From positions 1,302,001 through 1,366,000 of the forward strand of contig NZ_JACHIS010000001.1 in the NCBI RefSeq assembly GCF_014203365.1: DNA of 64,000 nucleotides. Reading direction: 5' to 3'. How positions within the stretch are numbered: position 1 is the first letter of the stretch; each line of letters opens with the position of its first letter. Below are positions 45,028 through 52,463 of this stretch, in pieces. Source of the DNA: Actinoalloteichus hymeniacidonis. Lineage in GTDB: Bacteria > Actinomycetota > Actinomycetes > Mycobacteriales > Pseudonocardiaceae. The position numbers and the translations under genes are program-made. Under the pieces are notes generated by a model, which searched no databases, was not told the DNA's origin, and saw nothing but the letters and a program-made list of their open reading frames with translations.

Positions 45028-46134
45028 ATGTCCGAGGCAGAGATTGATCCGTGGCTTGCGGGCAAGGCTCGGCTGGCCGAGACGCGTGCTGCGGGACGCG
45101 CACAAGCCATCATGGCCCGGGAGGCAGCGCAGGCGAAACAGCGAGCTGCCCGTGAGGAGCGGGCGGAGAAGCGGCGGAAGCGGCGGCGCGCGCTGGTGGC
45201 GCGGTGGCTGCCCGAGGTGCCGTGGTTGGTGATCATGGGTGCTCCGATGTTGCTGAGTTGGACGGCGATGGCCGCGTTCGGCGTCAGCATTTTCGGCCCC
45301 GTTGGTGTGTTGCTGCCGCTGTTCGCCGATGCCTCGCTGATCGTGTTCGCGATGGCCCGGTCGGCGGCGGTGAAGCGTGGTGAACCGGGCGGGGCGCTGC
45401 TGGTCGGTGTGCTGGTGTCGGCGGGTCTTGCCGGTGGGATGGCGTTCGCCCATGGCGTTGAGGACGGCGTCGACGACGGTGGGCTGATTCGTGGTCTGGT
45501 GATGGCTGCGGTCGCGGTCGGTGGGGCGGTGGTCCATCAGCTCGTGCACGGCCGGTCCCCGCAGGCCGGGCGGACCCGACGGGACCGGCCCCGGGGGGTC
45601 GAGCGGGCGGCTGCTCGTCGGGCTGATCGTGTGCGGCGGGCGGCGGTGCTGGCTGCGGTCCCGGTGGTCCGCTCCGACGGCGCGGTGACGTTGGTGCACC
45701 GGTCCGGACCGGTCCGGGTCACTCGAACGCGGTGGGGGCGGACCCGTGTGGTTCCCACCCCGGACCCCGAACCGGGCGACCGTTTGGCCGAAGAGATCGG
45801 CGTGTGGCTTGCCGCAGGAGCACCGGACCACCCCGCCCCCCTCCCGGGTCCAGCACCGATCCCGCCGGTTCCCGATTCGGACCCAGACGACCCGGATTCC
45901 GGTGACGCCAGGACCCCGGCGGACCCGGCCCCGGACCCGGACGGTTCTGAGGTGGACGACTCCGAGGTGCAGCGGGTGCTCGATGCTCACGCCGATGGCA
46001 TGCGGATCACCGTCGATGAAGTCCGCAAGCTCCTGCGGGTCCGTAAGGACCGCGCCAGCCAGGTCACCCGTGCCGCGAAGGACCGACGCCGCCGCGACGA
46101 CGGCGGCACCGGTCCCGTGCCGGTCCGTACCTGA
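45028..46134 (+). CDS. DUF2637/SpdB-like membrane protein of the transfer operon
   Basis: The 368-residue protein has an N-terminal basic coiled region (EREERAEKRRKRRRALVA-type), four membrane segments (about residues 72-170: WLVIMGAPMLLSWTAMAAFGV, GPVGVLLPLFADASLIVFAM, LLVGVLVSAGLAGGMAFA, LVMAAVAVGGAVVHQLV) and a long proline/aspartate-rich tail ending with an HTH-like DGMRITVDEVRKLLRVRKDRASQVTRAAKD. GAGGAGG precedes ATG 45028. SpdB-type proteins assist intramycelial spread after TraB transfer; assignment is by position and topology. Confidence 0.65.
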   Translation: MSEAEIDPWLAGKARLAETRAAGRAQAIMAREAAQAKQRAAREERAEKRRKRRRALVARWLPEVPWLVIMGAPMLLSWTAMAAFGVSIFGPVGVLLPLFADASLIVFAMARSAAVKRGEPGGALLVGVLVSAGLAGGMAFAHGVEDGVDDGGLIRGLVMAAVAVGGAVVHQLVHGRSPQAGRTRRDRPRGVERAAARRADRVRRAAVLAAVPVVRSDGAVTLVHRSGPVRVTRTRWGRTRVVPTPDPEPGDRLAEEIGVWLAAGAPDHPAPLPGPAPIPPVPDSDPDDPDSGDARTPADPAPDPDGSEVDDSEVQRVLDAHADGMRITVDEVRKLLRVRKDRASQVTRAAKDRRRRDDGGTGPVPVRT

Positions 46135-46171
46135 CCGCCCGTCCCTGTTCGTCTCTTAGAGAGGGCTCATC

Positions 46172-46513
46172 ATGCGTAACAGCACGCTCGTTCTGACCTG
46201 TTTCGACCACGCCGAAGCTGCGGCCGGTATCGCTTCGCGGCGTGGCACGGACCGCGATGCCGCTCGCGTGTGGCTGCGGGTGGCGGGTCTGTGGAGCCGC
46301 ACCGCTGAGCTGGCCGCACGTACCAGCAATCGCCGAGCCGTGGCGCACCTGCGCACCGCCGTCGGGTTACTCGACGACGTCAGCGAGGTGCAGCAGCTTG
46401 ATCAGGCCGCTGCCCATCTGGATCTGGCGGCTACCGCCCACCGACTCGGGATCGACCTCGGTATCGAGGCCCCCGAGGACAAGCCCGCCGCCGAGCAGGT
46501 CACCGCCGCCTGA
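46172..46513 (+). CDS. Hypothetical element protein, helical
   Basis: The 113-residue soluble protein MRNSTLVLTCFDHAEAAAGIAS... is predicted helical with an Ala/Arg-rich body. It has an AGAGAGG site before ATG 46172. No family was recognised. It lies in the transfer operon between the membrane protein and the gene at 46601. Confidence 0.6.
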   Translation: MRNSTLVLTCFDHAEAAAGIASRRGTDRDAARVWLRVAGLWSRTAELAARTSNRRAVAHLRTAVGLLDDVSEVQQLDQAAAHLDLAATAHRLGIDLGIEAPEDKPAAEQVTAA

Positions 46514-46600
46514 CGGTCTGACCGTGCCACTCATCCACCGCCCGGTTCGTGGTCGGTGGGTGGGTGGGGCGAACCAGCCCACGAGCGAAAGGAGATCTTC

Positions 46601-46930
46601 ATGGCGGAGAACCGTCTTGGTGAGCCGGAATTCTTCTCGACCAGCTCGATCAAGGAGTACTGCACGAAGGGCCGTGACCTGCTGCGGCCGCTGCACCACG
46701 AGTTGGCGGTCTCAGCGGAGGAGATGCAGGTGGTCCTGACCTACGTCCCCGGCGTCGATTCCCGGGTTCGCGCGCGGTTGGTGGCTGCGCATCTGCGGCG
46801 GGCGTCGGCGGCGGTGGAGGTGGCGAACCTGGAGATCGTGCGCACCTTCCTGAGCTTTCAGCGGCACTTCACCCAGGAGCTGTCGCAGGCCAAGCGCACG
46901 CCCCGTCGCAAGTTCGAGTTCGACGAGTAA
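46601..46930 (+). CDS. Hypothetical plasmid-transfer-operon protein
   Basis: The 109-residue protein begins MAENRLGEPEFFSTSSIKEYC and has helices such as GVDSRVRARLVAAHLRRASAAVEVANLEIVRTFLSFQRHF, ending in the acidic FEFDE. GAAAGGAGATC gives a good ribosome-binding site. It immediately precedes a strong terminator and the traB gene. Similar small proteins accompany transfer genes in Pseudonocardiaceae elements in my recollection; function unknown. Confidence 0.6.
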   Translation: MAENRLGEPEFFSTSSIKEYCTKGRDLLRPLHHELAVSAEEMQVVLTYVPGVDSRVRARLVAAHLRRASAAVEVANLEIVRTFLSFQRHFTQELSQAKRTPRRKFEFDE

Positions 46931-46948
46931 GCACCTGCTTGATGGCCC

Positions 46949-46990
46949 AAGGAGGCGACCGGCGCTGTGCCGGTCGCCTCCTTTCGTTCT
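46949..46990 (+). terminator. Strong intrinsic terminator before traB
   Basis: A 15-bp perfect stem (AAGGAGGCGACCGGC with its complement) has a 5-base loop and is followed by TTTCGTTCT. It ends the small-gene operon and suggests traB has its own promoter or partial read-through. Confidence 0.85.
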
Positions 46991-47009
46991 GATGGGGAGA
47001 TGGTGAGTG

Positions 47010-48938
47010 ATGAAGCAGAAGAGAAGCACCGCGTTCCCCGCTGTGGGGTCGAGGGGTGGGTCCACGGCGGGCGGTCACTACGTGCCGCGCACGTTCTGGG
47101 GTAGCCGTTTGGCGCCGTATGCGCCGGAGTGGGCTTCGCTGCCGGTCGGGTATCTCGTGCCTCTGATCGCGCATCCGTTGGCTGTTGATCCGGAGGTGCT
47201 GCCGTGGGTGGCGGCGGGGATGGCCACATCGGGTGTGGTGCTGACCGGGGTCACCTGGGCTGTCGGCTCGGAACGGTCCCCGGTGGCGCGTGCTCATGCC
47301 ACGATCACGGTCGGCGGTGTGATGACGTGGTTGACCACGGCGACGATCGCCGGGCCGTGGTCGACGGTGCTCGGGTGGGGTTATGCCCTGGCCGGTGTCG
47401 CGGTGGCCGCCTCGTGGTCGATCCGCAAAGCACTGCGTAAGTCCGGCAGCGAAGACGGCGGAGGCGATGGCGGGTTCTTCGCCAAGATCGGACTAGCCGG
47501 TTCCCGGTTCGATGGTGACATCCGCGTGGCGCCGAACAAGGTGGAGGCCACGGTGCAACTGCCGCCGGGGTCGACGGCCGCCGATCTGGAAGAGCGCAAG
47601 ACCACGATCGCCTCGCACGCGCACCTGTCCGATGGTGCGGTGCGGGTCACCCCCGATCCCGACGACGTGTCGCGAGCACAGCTGACGGTGGTGCCAAAGG
47701 ACATGCTCAAGCACTCGACCAAGTGGCCGGGGTTGTCCTCGCCCGGCGGGTCGATCATGGACCCGATCGTGGTGGGTGCGTACGAGGACACCGAGCCGTT
47801 GCAGTTCTGGCTGCCCGGTGACCCGGTTATCAGCCGCAACGCCACTCATTACGCGGTCAACGGGATGAACGGCAGCGGCAAGACCACGAGCGCGAAAGTC
47901 GCCTGGGCTGAGATCGTGAGCCGCCGGGACGCGGAATTGGTGGTGCTCGACCCGTCCAAGGGATCGCAGTCGGTGGGCTTCCTCAACAGGACCAAGGCCA
48001 AGCTGGTGCTGGGCAGGGCAGCCTGCAAGACCTATGTCAAGGCGTTGCTGTCCGACATCACCGAGCGGGCGGACCGGCTGGGCAAATGGGGCCTTGGGCA
48101 GTGGACACCCGAGGCCTTCGAGCGGCACGGCATGGCCTACCGAGTCGTCTGGATCGAGGAAGCGACCAAGGTCCTCGAAGACGCCAAAACGACGACCGAG
48201 CTGGTCCAGGAAGCCCGGTCGGCGGGAATCTCGGTGATCATGTCGCAGCAGAAGTCCACCCACCGGCAGATGAACACCGACGTCCGCTCTCAGCTCGGCG
48301 GCAGCTGGTGCTTCGGCGTCAAGGACCTGGAGGACGCCGAGTTCATCCTCTCCGACGAGGCCCTTGCTGCGGGTGCCAGGCCGGATCGCTGGAAGAACAG
48401 GCAGCCGGGCTGCTCGTACTTGGAGGGACCGGGCATCGACGAGAGCCGGTATGCGATCCCGGCACGGGGGTTCGACGTCGACGACAGCGACCTTGCTGCC
48501 GCCCTGGACACCACCGGCCCCGATCAGATCGGAGACGCCACCATGCCCGACTCGGATGAACCGATGGACGACTTCGACATCGACCCCGACGACCTCGACG
48601 ACGATCTCGACGACGAGATCGAGCTGCCCGCCGAGGACTCCGAGGACGGCGACCTCACCGACGACGGCGACATCGAGCTTCCCGACGTCGCCGAATTGCC
48701 GCTGCCCACCCCACGGCCGAGCCTGGCCGAAGCCCGCCGCCAGGTCGCCGCGTGGCTGACCGAGCAACAGGCCACCGGCCGCAGCCTGGTCGGCCCGAAA
48801 GACGTGCCCGACGCCATCCACGGCCGGTCCCGCCCCTGGGTCTCCGTCGAACTCGCCCGGCTGGCCGAGGACGGAACCCTGGTCCCGACCGGACGCGACG
48901 GCATCTACACCTACCCGTCTGTCGCGCACGCAGCGTAA
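47010..48938 (+). CDS. TraB/FtsK-SpoIIIE-type conjugative DNA translocase
   Basis: The 642-residue protein moves double-stranded element DNA between cells. It has N-terminal membrane segments (about 39-135), a motor domain with Walker A NGMNGSGKTTSAK near 285 and Walker B VVWIEEATKV near 380, the MSQQKSTHRQMNTDVRSQLGGSWCFGV segment, a long acidic linker (DDFDIDPDDLDDDLDDEIE) and a C-terminal winged helix (VAAWLTEQQATG...HGRSRPWVSVELARLAEDGTLVPTGRDGIYTY) expected to bind the clt locus. ATG 47010 or GTG 47007 may start it. Single-protein transfer without relaxase is known for AICEs. Confidence 0.92.
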   Translation: MKQKRSTAFPAVGSRGGSTAGGHYVPRTFWGSRLAPYAPEWASLPVGYLVPLIAHPLAVDPEVLPWVAAGMATSGVVLTGVTWAVGSERSPVARAHATITVGGVMTWLTTATIAGPWSTVLGWGYALAGVAVAASWSIRKALRKSGSEDGGGDGGFFAKIGLAGSRFDGDIRVAPNKVEATVQLPPGSTAADLEERKTTIASHAHLSDGAVRVTPDPDDVSRAQLTVVPKDMLKHSTKWPGLSSPGGSIMDPIVVGAYEDTEPLQFWLPGDPVISRNATHYAVNGMNGSGKTTSAKVAWAEIVSRRDAELVVLDPSKGSQSVGFLNRTKAKLVLGRAACKTYVKALLSDITERADRLGKWGLGQWTPEAFERHGMAYRVVWIEEATKVLEDAKTTTELVQEARSAGISVIMSQQKSTHRQMNTDVRSQLGGSWCFGVKDLEDAEFILSDEALAAGARPDRWKNRQPGCSYLEGPGIDESRYAIPARGFDVDDSDLAAALDTTGPDQIGDATMPDSDEPMDDFDIDPDDLDDDLDDEIELPAEDSEDGDLTDDGDIELPDVAELPLPTPRPSLAEARRQVAAWLTEQQATGRSLVGPKDVPDAIHGRSRPWVSVELARLAEDGTLVPTGRDGIYTYPSVAHAA

Positions 48939-48948
48939 TCGCACGCGG

Positions 48949-48985
48949 ATGTCTGACACCTGACGCACTGTCAGGTGTCAGACAT
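48949..48985. promoter_or_regulatory. Candidate clt: 16-bp perfect inverted repeat after traB
   Basis: Arms ATGTCTGACACCTGAC and GTCAGGTGTCAGACAT enclose GCACT, ten bases after the traB stop. A further CACCTGACAC copy lies near 49049 beyond an alternating GCGCGC stretch. There is no T tract, so a DNA-binding site is more likely than a terminator. In AICEs the clt bound by TraB often lies next to traB. Confidence 0.55.
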
Positions 48986-49123
48986 GCCCAAACCCCCGAT
49001 CAACGCGCGCACGCACCTGCGCGCGCGCGAAATTTCTTGATCAACTAACACCTGACACCCACGACCACAGTCCTCGCATGCCCAAATTCGACTACTAAGA
49101 GTAACCAGATTGGTGGTGTGTCC

Positions 49124-49561
49124 ATGTCTCCCGACATGTCTGACCGGATCACGATCGAGATCGCCGATACCCAATCCCAGATCGCTCGTGCCGACACCAA
49201 GGCAGCCACGCTCCTCGGGGTGTTCGGCGCCACCTTGGCCGGTGTGATCGCCCTATCGACCCGGTCGGGGATGCCGACGGCGGTGACGGTGCTGCTCAGC
49301 CTCGCGCTGGTGCCGATGGTTGCCGCCGTGGCCATCCTGCTCGTGGGTGTGCTCCGGCCGCGACTTCCCGCGACCGGCGGCGGGTTCCTCCGCTGGACAC
49401 ATCCCGGCGGCCACCTGGTGGTCGTCGACGACGACAGCGAGGTCGCGCAATTGGTGTCCCTGGCCCGGATCGCACGGGCGAAGTACGTGCTCATTCGGGC
49501 GGCCATCGACGTGCTCATGCCCGGACTACTGCTCATCCTCATCGCCGTTCCGTTCGCCTGA
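49124..49561 (+). CDS. PycTM-like (Pycsar effector family, DUF5706) membrane protein
   Basis: The 145-residue protein has an N-terminal amphipathic segment ending RADTKAATLLGVFGATLAGVIAL (about 22-44, TM1), TM2 (VLLSLALVPMVAAVAILLVGVLRPRL, about 55-80), a soluble strand region (HLVVVDDDSEVAQLV) and a helix with LARIARAKYVLIRAAIDVLMPGLLLILIAV as TM3. The ADTKA, LRPRL and KY-LR-A positions are those of the Pycsar TM effector family, which disrupts membranes after binding a cyclic nucleotide. ATG 49124 or GTG 49118 may start it. No cyclase of the Pycsar type is adjacent, but a GGDEF protein follows two genes later. Family by eye only. Confidence 0.7.
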   Translation: MSPDMSDRITIEIADTQSQIARADTKAATLLGVFGATLAGVIALSTRSGMPTAVTVLLSLALVPMVAAVAILLVGVLRPRLPATGGGFLRWTHPGGHLVVVDDDSEVAQLVSLARIARAKYVLIRAAIDVLMPGLLLILIAVPFA

Positions 49562-49597
49562 CCACAGTGAAAGCCACAGTGAAAGAAGGAGATGCCC

Positions 49598-49945
49598 ATG
49601 AACATCGTTGAGACTGCCAATGCCGCCGCGATCGACGCGGATGCATTCGCAAAGACCACGAGGTTCAGCAGTCGACTGGTCACCGCCGAGGAGGCCCACG
49701 CCATTGTCTCCAGCCTCGCAGGCATGACCGACTCGATCGAGTCCGTCACCAAATCCCTCCGCCGGATGGCCCGCAGTCACAGTGGCGACCCGGACACGCC
49801 CGCAGAGGTCGCCGAGGCGTGGAAGGACCTCGCATTCGCCCTCAGGCTCCCGTCAGCTTCCTACGCCCACCGCATTCAGGAGTCCGCCGTGCCGCGCTCG
49901 AACGACCTAGTCGCCGTAGCTAAGGCCGCCCGTCGGCGCCGCTGA
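49598..49945 (+). CDS. Hypothetical protein between the PycTM-like and GGDEF genes
   Basis: The 115-residue protein MNIVETANAAAIDADAF... is soluble and helical, with SLAGMTDSIESVTKSLRRMARSHSGDPDTPAEVAEAWKDLAFALRLPS. ATG 49598 sits at the right distance from AAGGAG; ATG 49592 is too close. No catalytic residues are visible. It may be a third component or bystander. Confidence 0.65.
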   Translation: MNIVETANAAAIDADAFAKTTRFSSRLVTAEEAHAIVSSLAGMTDSIESVTKSLRRMARSHSGDPDTPAEVAEAWKDLAFALRLPSASYAHRIQESAVPRSNDLVAVAKAARRRR

Positions 49946-49958
49946 CCCACAAAAAACA

Positions 49959-50002
49959 CCGACCAGACCGCCGTTCGCTTGCCGGCTAGGCGGTCTGGTC
50001 GG
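49959..50002 (-). terminator. Hairpin oriented as a minus-strand terminator before the GGDEF gene
   Basis: Perfect 14-bp arms CCGACCAGACCGCC and GGCGGTCTGGTCGG enclose a 16-base loop. The A6 run (49951-49956) just left of it becomes a U run only when read on the minus strand. It may block antisense transcription into the genes to the left. Confidence 0.65.
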
Positions 50003-50027
50003 CCCCACCTCACAAGGAGGCACAACC

Positions 50028-50648
50028 ATGTTCTCACTACTCATCCGGTCCGGTCGACTCCGCCGCCTGGTCGACGAGCACGCCGCGCTGCGCCGCGAGG
50101 TGCGTACCGACCCGCTCACGGGCTTGCCCAACCGCCGGGCGCTCAACGAGGTGGCCGCCGAGCCCCGAGGGCGTCTCGGCGTGCTGCTGCTCGACCTCGA
50201 CCAGTTCAAAGCGATCAACGACAGCCACGGTCACCGTGTCGGAGATGAGCTGTTGTGCGCGGTCTCCGACCGACTCCGCCACCTCACGCACCACGCTGAG
50301 ACACCCTTTCGATTGCATGGCGATGAGTTCGCCGTGTACCTCGGGGAAGGCGTCGACGCCGGGTCAGCAGCCGTGCGAGCGCGCGAGATCAGCACCGCAC
50401 TGGCCGATGCGCCGTTCGACCTCGAATCCGGCCTGCGGGTGTGGGTCGGTGCCTCGGTGGGCGCTGCCGTCGGCGAGTGCGGCGACCTCGGCGGCGTGCT
50501 GGCCCAGGCCGACGCGCACATGTACCGGGTCAAGCACGCCCGTAAGGCCGACCGCGCCACGGTCGCGGCACTGCCGATCACCGGGTCGTCCCCGACCGCA
50601 CGGACTCACCGAGACGGTGCCGCCGACCGCGATGGCGAGGCCGCCTGA
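50028..50648 (+). CDS. GGDEF-domain protein (putative diguanylate or other cyclic-dinucleotide cyclase)
   Basis: The 206-residue protein has a short N terminus and one GGDEF domain: TDPLTGLPNRRALNE (27-41), metal-binding LLLDLDQFKAINDSHGHRVGDELL (53-76), the signature HGDEF at 97-101 instead of GGDEF, and ADAHMYRVKHARKADR. Metal ligands are present, and there is no RxxD inhibition site upstream of the signature. It has no sensor domain, which is unusual for a chromosomal cyclase. AAGGAGG precedes ATG 50028. Its product could be c-di-GMP or another cyclic nucleotide. The PycTM-like protein upstream is a possible receiver. Confidence 0.88.
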   Translation: MFSLLIRSGRLRRLVDEHAALRREVRTDPLTGLPNRRALNEVAAEPRGRLGVLLLDLDQFKAINDSHGHRVGDELLCAVSDRLRHLTHHAETPFRLHGDEFAVYLGEGVDAGSAAVRAREISTALADAPFDLESGLRVWVGASVGAAVGECGDLGGVLAQADAHMYRVKHARKADRATVAALPITGSSPTARTHRDGAADRDGEAA

Positions 50649-50797
50649 TGCCCACGCCACGCGCGAACCGCGCCCGCCGCCGACGCCACACCCGACCCGG
50701 TCCCTCCCGTTGGGGCTGCCGCGACCACGGCACCCCGTCCGGGCGTCGGTGTGACACCTGCGTTCGCCATGACCTTGATGTCTGGGGTGACCGATGA
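50648..50797 (+). CDS. Tiny basic zinc-ribbon-like protein (49 aa)
   Basis: ATG 50648 overlaps the GGDEF stop (TGATG). The N-terminal 17 residues are nearly all Arg/Pro/His, then WGCRDHGTPSGRRCDTCVRHD gives a C-x2-H and C-x2-C-x2-H ligand set. It ends at 50797, overlapping the next ATG. Translation is supported by the overlaps; a DNA or RNA binding role is possible but unproven. Confidence 0.55.
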   Translation: MPTPRANRARRRRHTRPGPSRWGCRDHGTPSGRRCDTCVRHDLDVWGDR

Positions 50798-50964
50798 GCA
50801 CACCGAACCTCGAACTTCGACCGGACGCGCCGACTCCTGAGGCGTGTAGCGCCTGCACCGTGGACGGCTGGTGTGCCTATCACGTCGGCTACTTCCGAGG
50901 CGTGTCCGACGGCTGGGACGCCTTGGCCGAGGTCATCCGGTGGGAGACCGGCGATGACCGGTGA
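50794..50964 (+). CDS. Tiny 56-residue cysteine-containing protein
   Basis: ATG 50794 overlaps the previous stop by ATGA. The protein MSTPNLELRPDAPTPEACSACTVDGWCAYHVGYFRGVSDGW... has C-x2-C and C-x2-H pairs. It overlaps the prim-pol start by 11 bases, which supports coupled translation. Family not recognised. Confidence 0.6.
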   Translation: MSTPNLELRPDAPTPEACSACTVDGWCAYHVGYFRGVSDGWDALAEVIRWETGDDR

Positions 50965-51937
50965 CATCCGCTCGGCCCTCCGCTCCGCCGCGACGAGCGC
51001 GGCGGAGCGGTTCGGGCCGGTGTTCCCACTGCGGGCGCCGAAAGCGCGCCACGCGAAACGCCCGGCGTGGGGTCTGCACGCGGACCGGGATTGTGACGGC
51101 ACGGGGTATTGCCGAACAGGCCACCTCGGGTGGGAAGACCTGGCCACGGCCGATACGGAGCGCGTCGCCCGGTGTTGGTCGAACTTCTGCCGCCTGGGCT
51201 CCGGTGTGCACAACATCGGGTTGCCGTGCGGGTTGAGCGGTCTGTTGGTGGTTGATTGCGACATGCCCAAAGGTCCCGATGATCGGCCGGAAGGACGCTG
51301 GACCCGGGAGGGGGTGGGGTCGGGGCTGGACATGCTCACGGCCCTGGCCCAGGAGGTCGGTGAGCAACCGCCGTTGCCGGGGGACACGTTCACCGTGCGG
51401 ACGCCCTCGGGTGGAACGCACCTGTACTACCGGATGCCGTCCGGGGTGCGGCTCGGGAACACAGCGAGCGCCCTCGGGTGGCGGATCGACACCCGAGGGT
51501 GGGGTGGCTACGTCGCCGCTCCCGGGTCGATGGTCACCGACACCACCGGAACCCGCCGGTACGAAGTCGAGGCCGATGTCCCGATCCTCGACTTGCCCGC
51601 ATGGATCACCCGGCGGCTGGCTGATCGGCCCCGAGAGACGCTCTCAGCGGCTCCTCAGATGGCCACAGACCGGCTTGACCGGTACGTGGTCGCCGCCGTC
51701 CGAGGTGAGTGCGCACGGGTTGCAGAAGCACCACCAGGTGCTCACGCCATGACCCTGTTCACCGCAGCGATGGCACTCGGCCGACTCGCGCCTTCCCTCC
51801 CCCCGGGTACAGCTCACTCCGCCCTCACCACGGCCGCCGCCGGGTACCTCGACAGCGGCTGTGACTGCACCACTCGTGAGATCGACCGAAACATCCGCAA
51901 CGGACTCACCCGAGCGACTGTGAGGACATCCCGATGA
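50954..51937 (+). CDS. Bifunctional DNA primase/polymerase (AICE replication protein)
   Basis: The 327-residue protein has an N-terminal prim-pol (archaeo-eukaryotic primase) domain with FPLRAPKARHAKRPAWG, the metal pair in VVDCDMPKG near residue 101, and the TPSGGTHLYYR motif near 154 with its conserved histidine, then GYVAAPGSMV and a helical C-terminal part with GGLTRA-like DIDRNIRNGL. It would start replication of the excised element. Its stop overlaps the Nudix start by ATGA, so both are one unit with the small genes upstream. Confidence 0.88.
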   Translation: MTGDIRSALRSAATSAAERFGPVFPLRAPKARHAKRPAWGLHADRDCDGTGYCRTGHLGWEDLATADTERVARCWSNFCRLGSGVHNIGLPCGLSGLLVVDCDMPKGPDDRPEGRWTREGVGSGLDMLTALAQEVGEQPPLPGDTFTVRTPSGGTHLYYRMPSGVRLGNTASALGWRIDTRGWGGYVAAPGSMVTDTTGTRRYEVEADVPILDLPAWITRRLADRPRETLSAAPQMATDRLDRYVVAAVRGECARVAEAPPGAHAMTLFTAAMALGRLAPSLPPGTAHSALTTAAAGYLDSGCDCTTREIDRNIRNGLTRATVRTSR

Positions 51938-52362
51938 GCATCGCTACGTTGACAGCGGACGCTGTCGTTCTGGTCACGGAGCCCGCCACTCACTCGACGA
52001 GCGTCCTGCTGATCATGCGCAAGAAGGCCCCGTATCAGCATCGTTGGGCGTTGCCCGGTGGCCACGTCAACGAGGGCGAGGACACCCTGGCGGCGGCATA
52101 CCGCGAGTTGGCCGAGGAGACCGGTATTGCGCTACCTGCCGGATCGCTGCGCCCGGTGGGCGTCTACGCCGAGCCCGACCGCGACCCACGGGGCCGAGTG
52201 GTGTCCTTCGCCGCCGTCACGGTGATTCCCGAGCGGGTCGAACCAGTCGCCGCCGATGACGCCCTGGCTGCGCAATGGGTCCACGTCGACGACGCCCTCG
52301 GCCACGGCCTGGCCTTCGACCACGCCCGCATCCTCACCGACGCCATCCACTCGCTTATCTGA
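51934..52362 (+). CDS. Nudix hydrolase (Pif-like)
   Basis: The 142-residue protein has a complete Nudix box: GGHVNEGEDTLAAAYRELAEETG (about residues 43-65), giving the G-x5-E-x7-REUxEExGU pattern needed for metal-dependent diphosphate hydrolysis. In pSAM2 the Nudix protein Pif blocks redundant transfer between cells already carrying the element. That role is inferred by the same genomic setting. A strong terminator follows. Confidence 0.88.
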   Translation: MSIATLTADAVVLVTEPATHSTSVLLIMRKKAPYQHRWALPGGHVNEGEDTLAAAYRELAEETGIALPAGSLRPVGVYAEPDRDPRGRVVSFAAVTVIPERVEPVAADDALAAQWVHVDDALGHGLAFDHARILTDAIHSLI

Positions 52363-52387
52363 CATCCACACCGAGGTTCCCGACACG

Positions 52388-52431
52388 ACACCCGGGGCAG
52401 AACACACATGTGTTCTGCCCCGGGTGTTTTT
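52388..52431 (+). terminator. Strong intrinsic terminator after the Nudix gene
   Basis: An 18-bp perfect stem (ACACCCGGGGCAGAACAC and its complement) has the 4-base loop ACAT and is followed by TTTT. It separates the prim-pol/Nudix unit from the DUF3987 gene. Confidence 0.92.
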
Positions 52432-52463
52432 CAACGGACCTCGAGACTCCGGAGGAAGCACCG

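Noticed and set aside
46949-46990. clt or operator in front of traB
   Set aside because: A 15-bp stem followed by TTTC is better explained as an intrinsic terminator.
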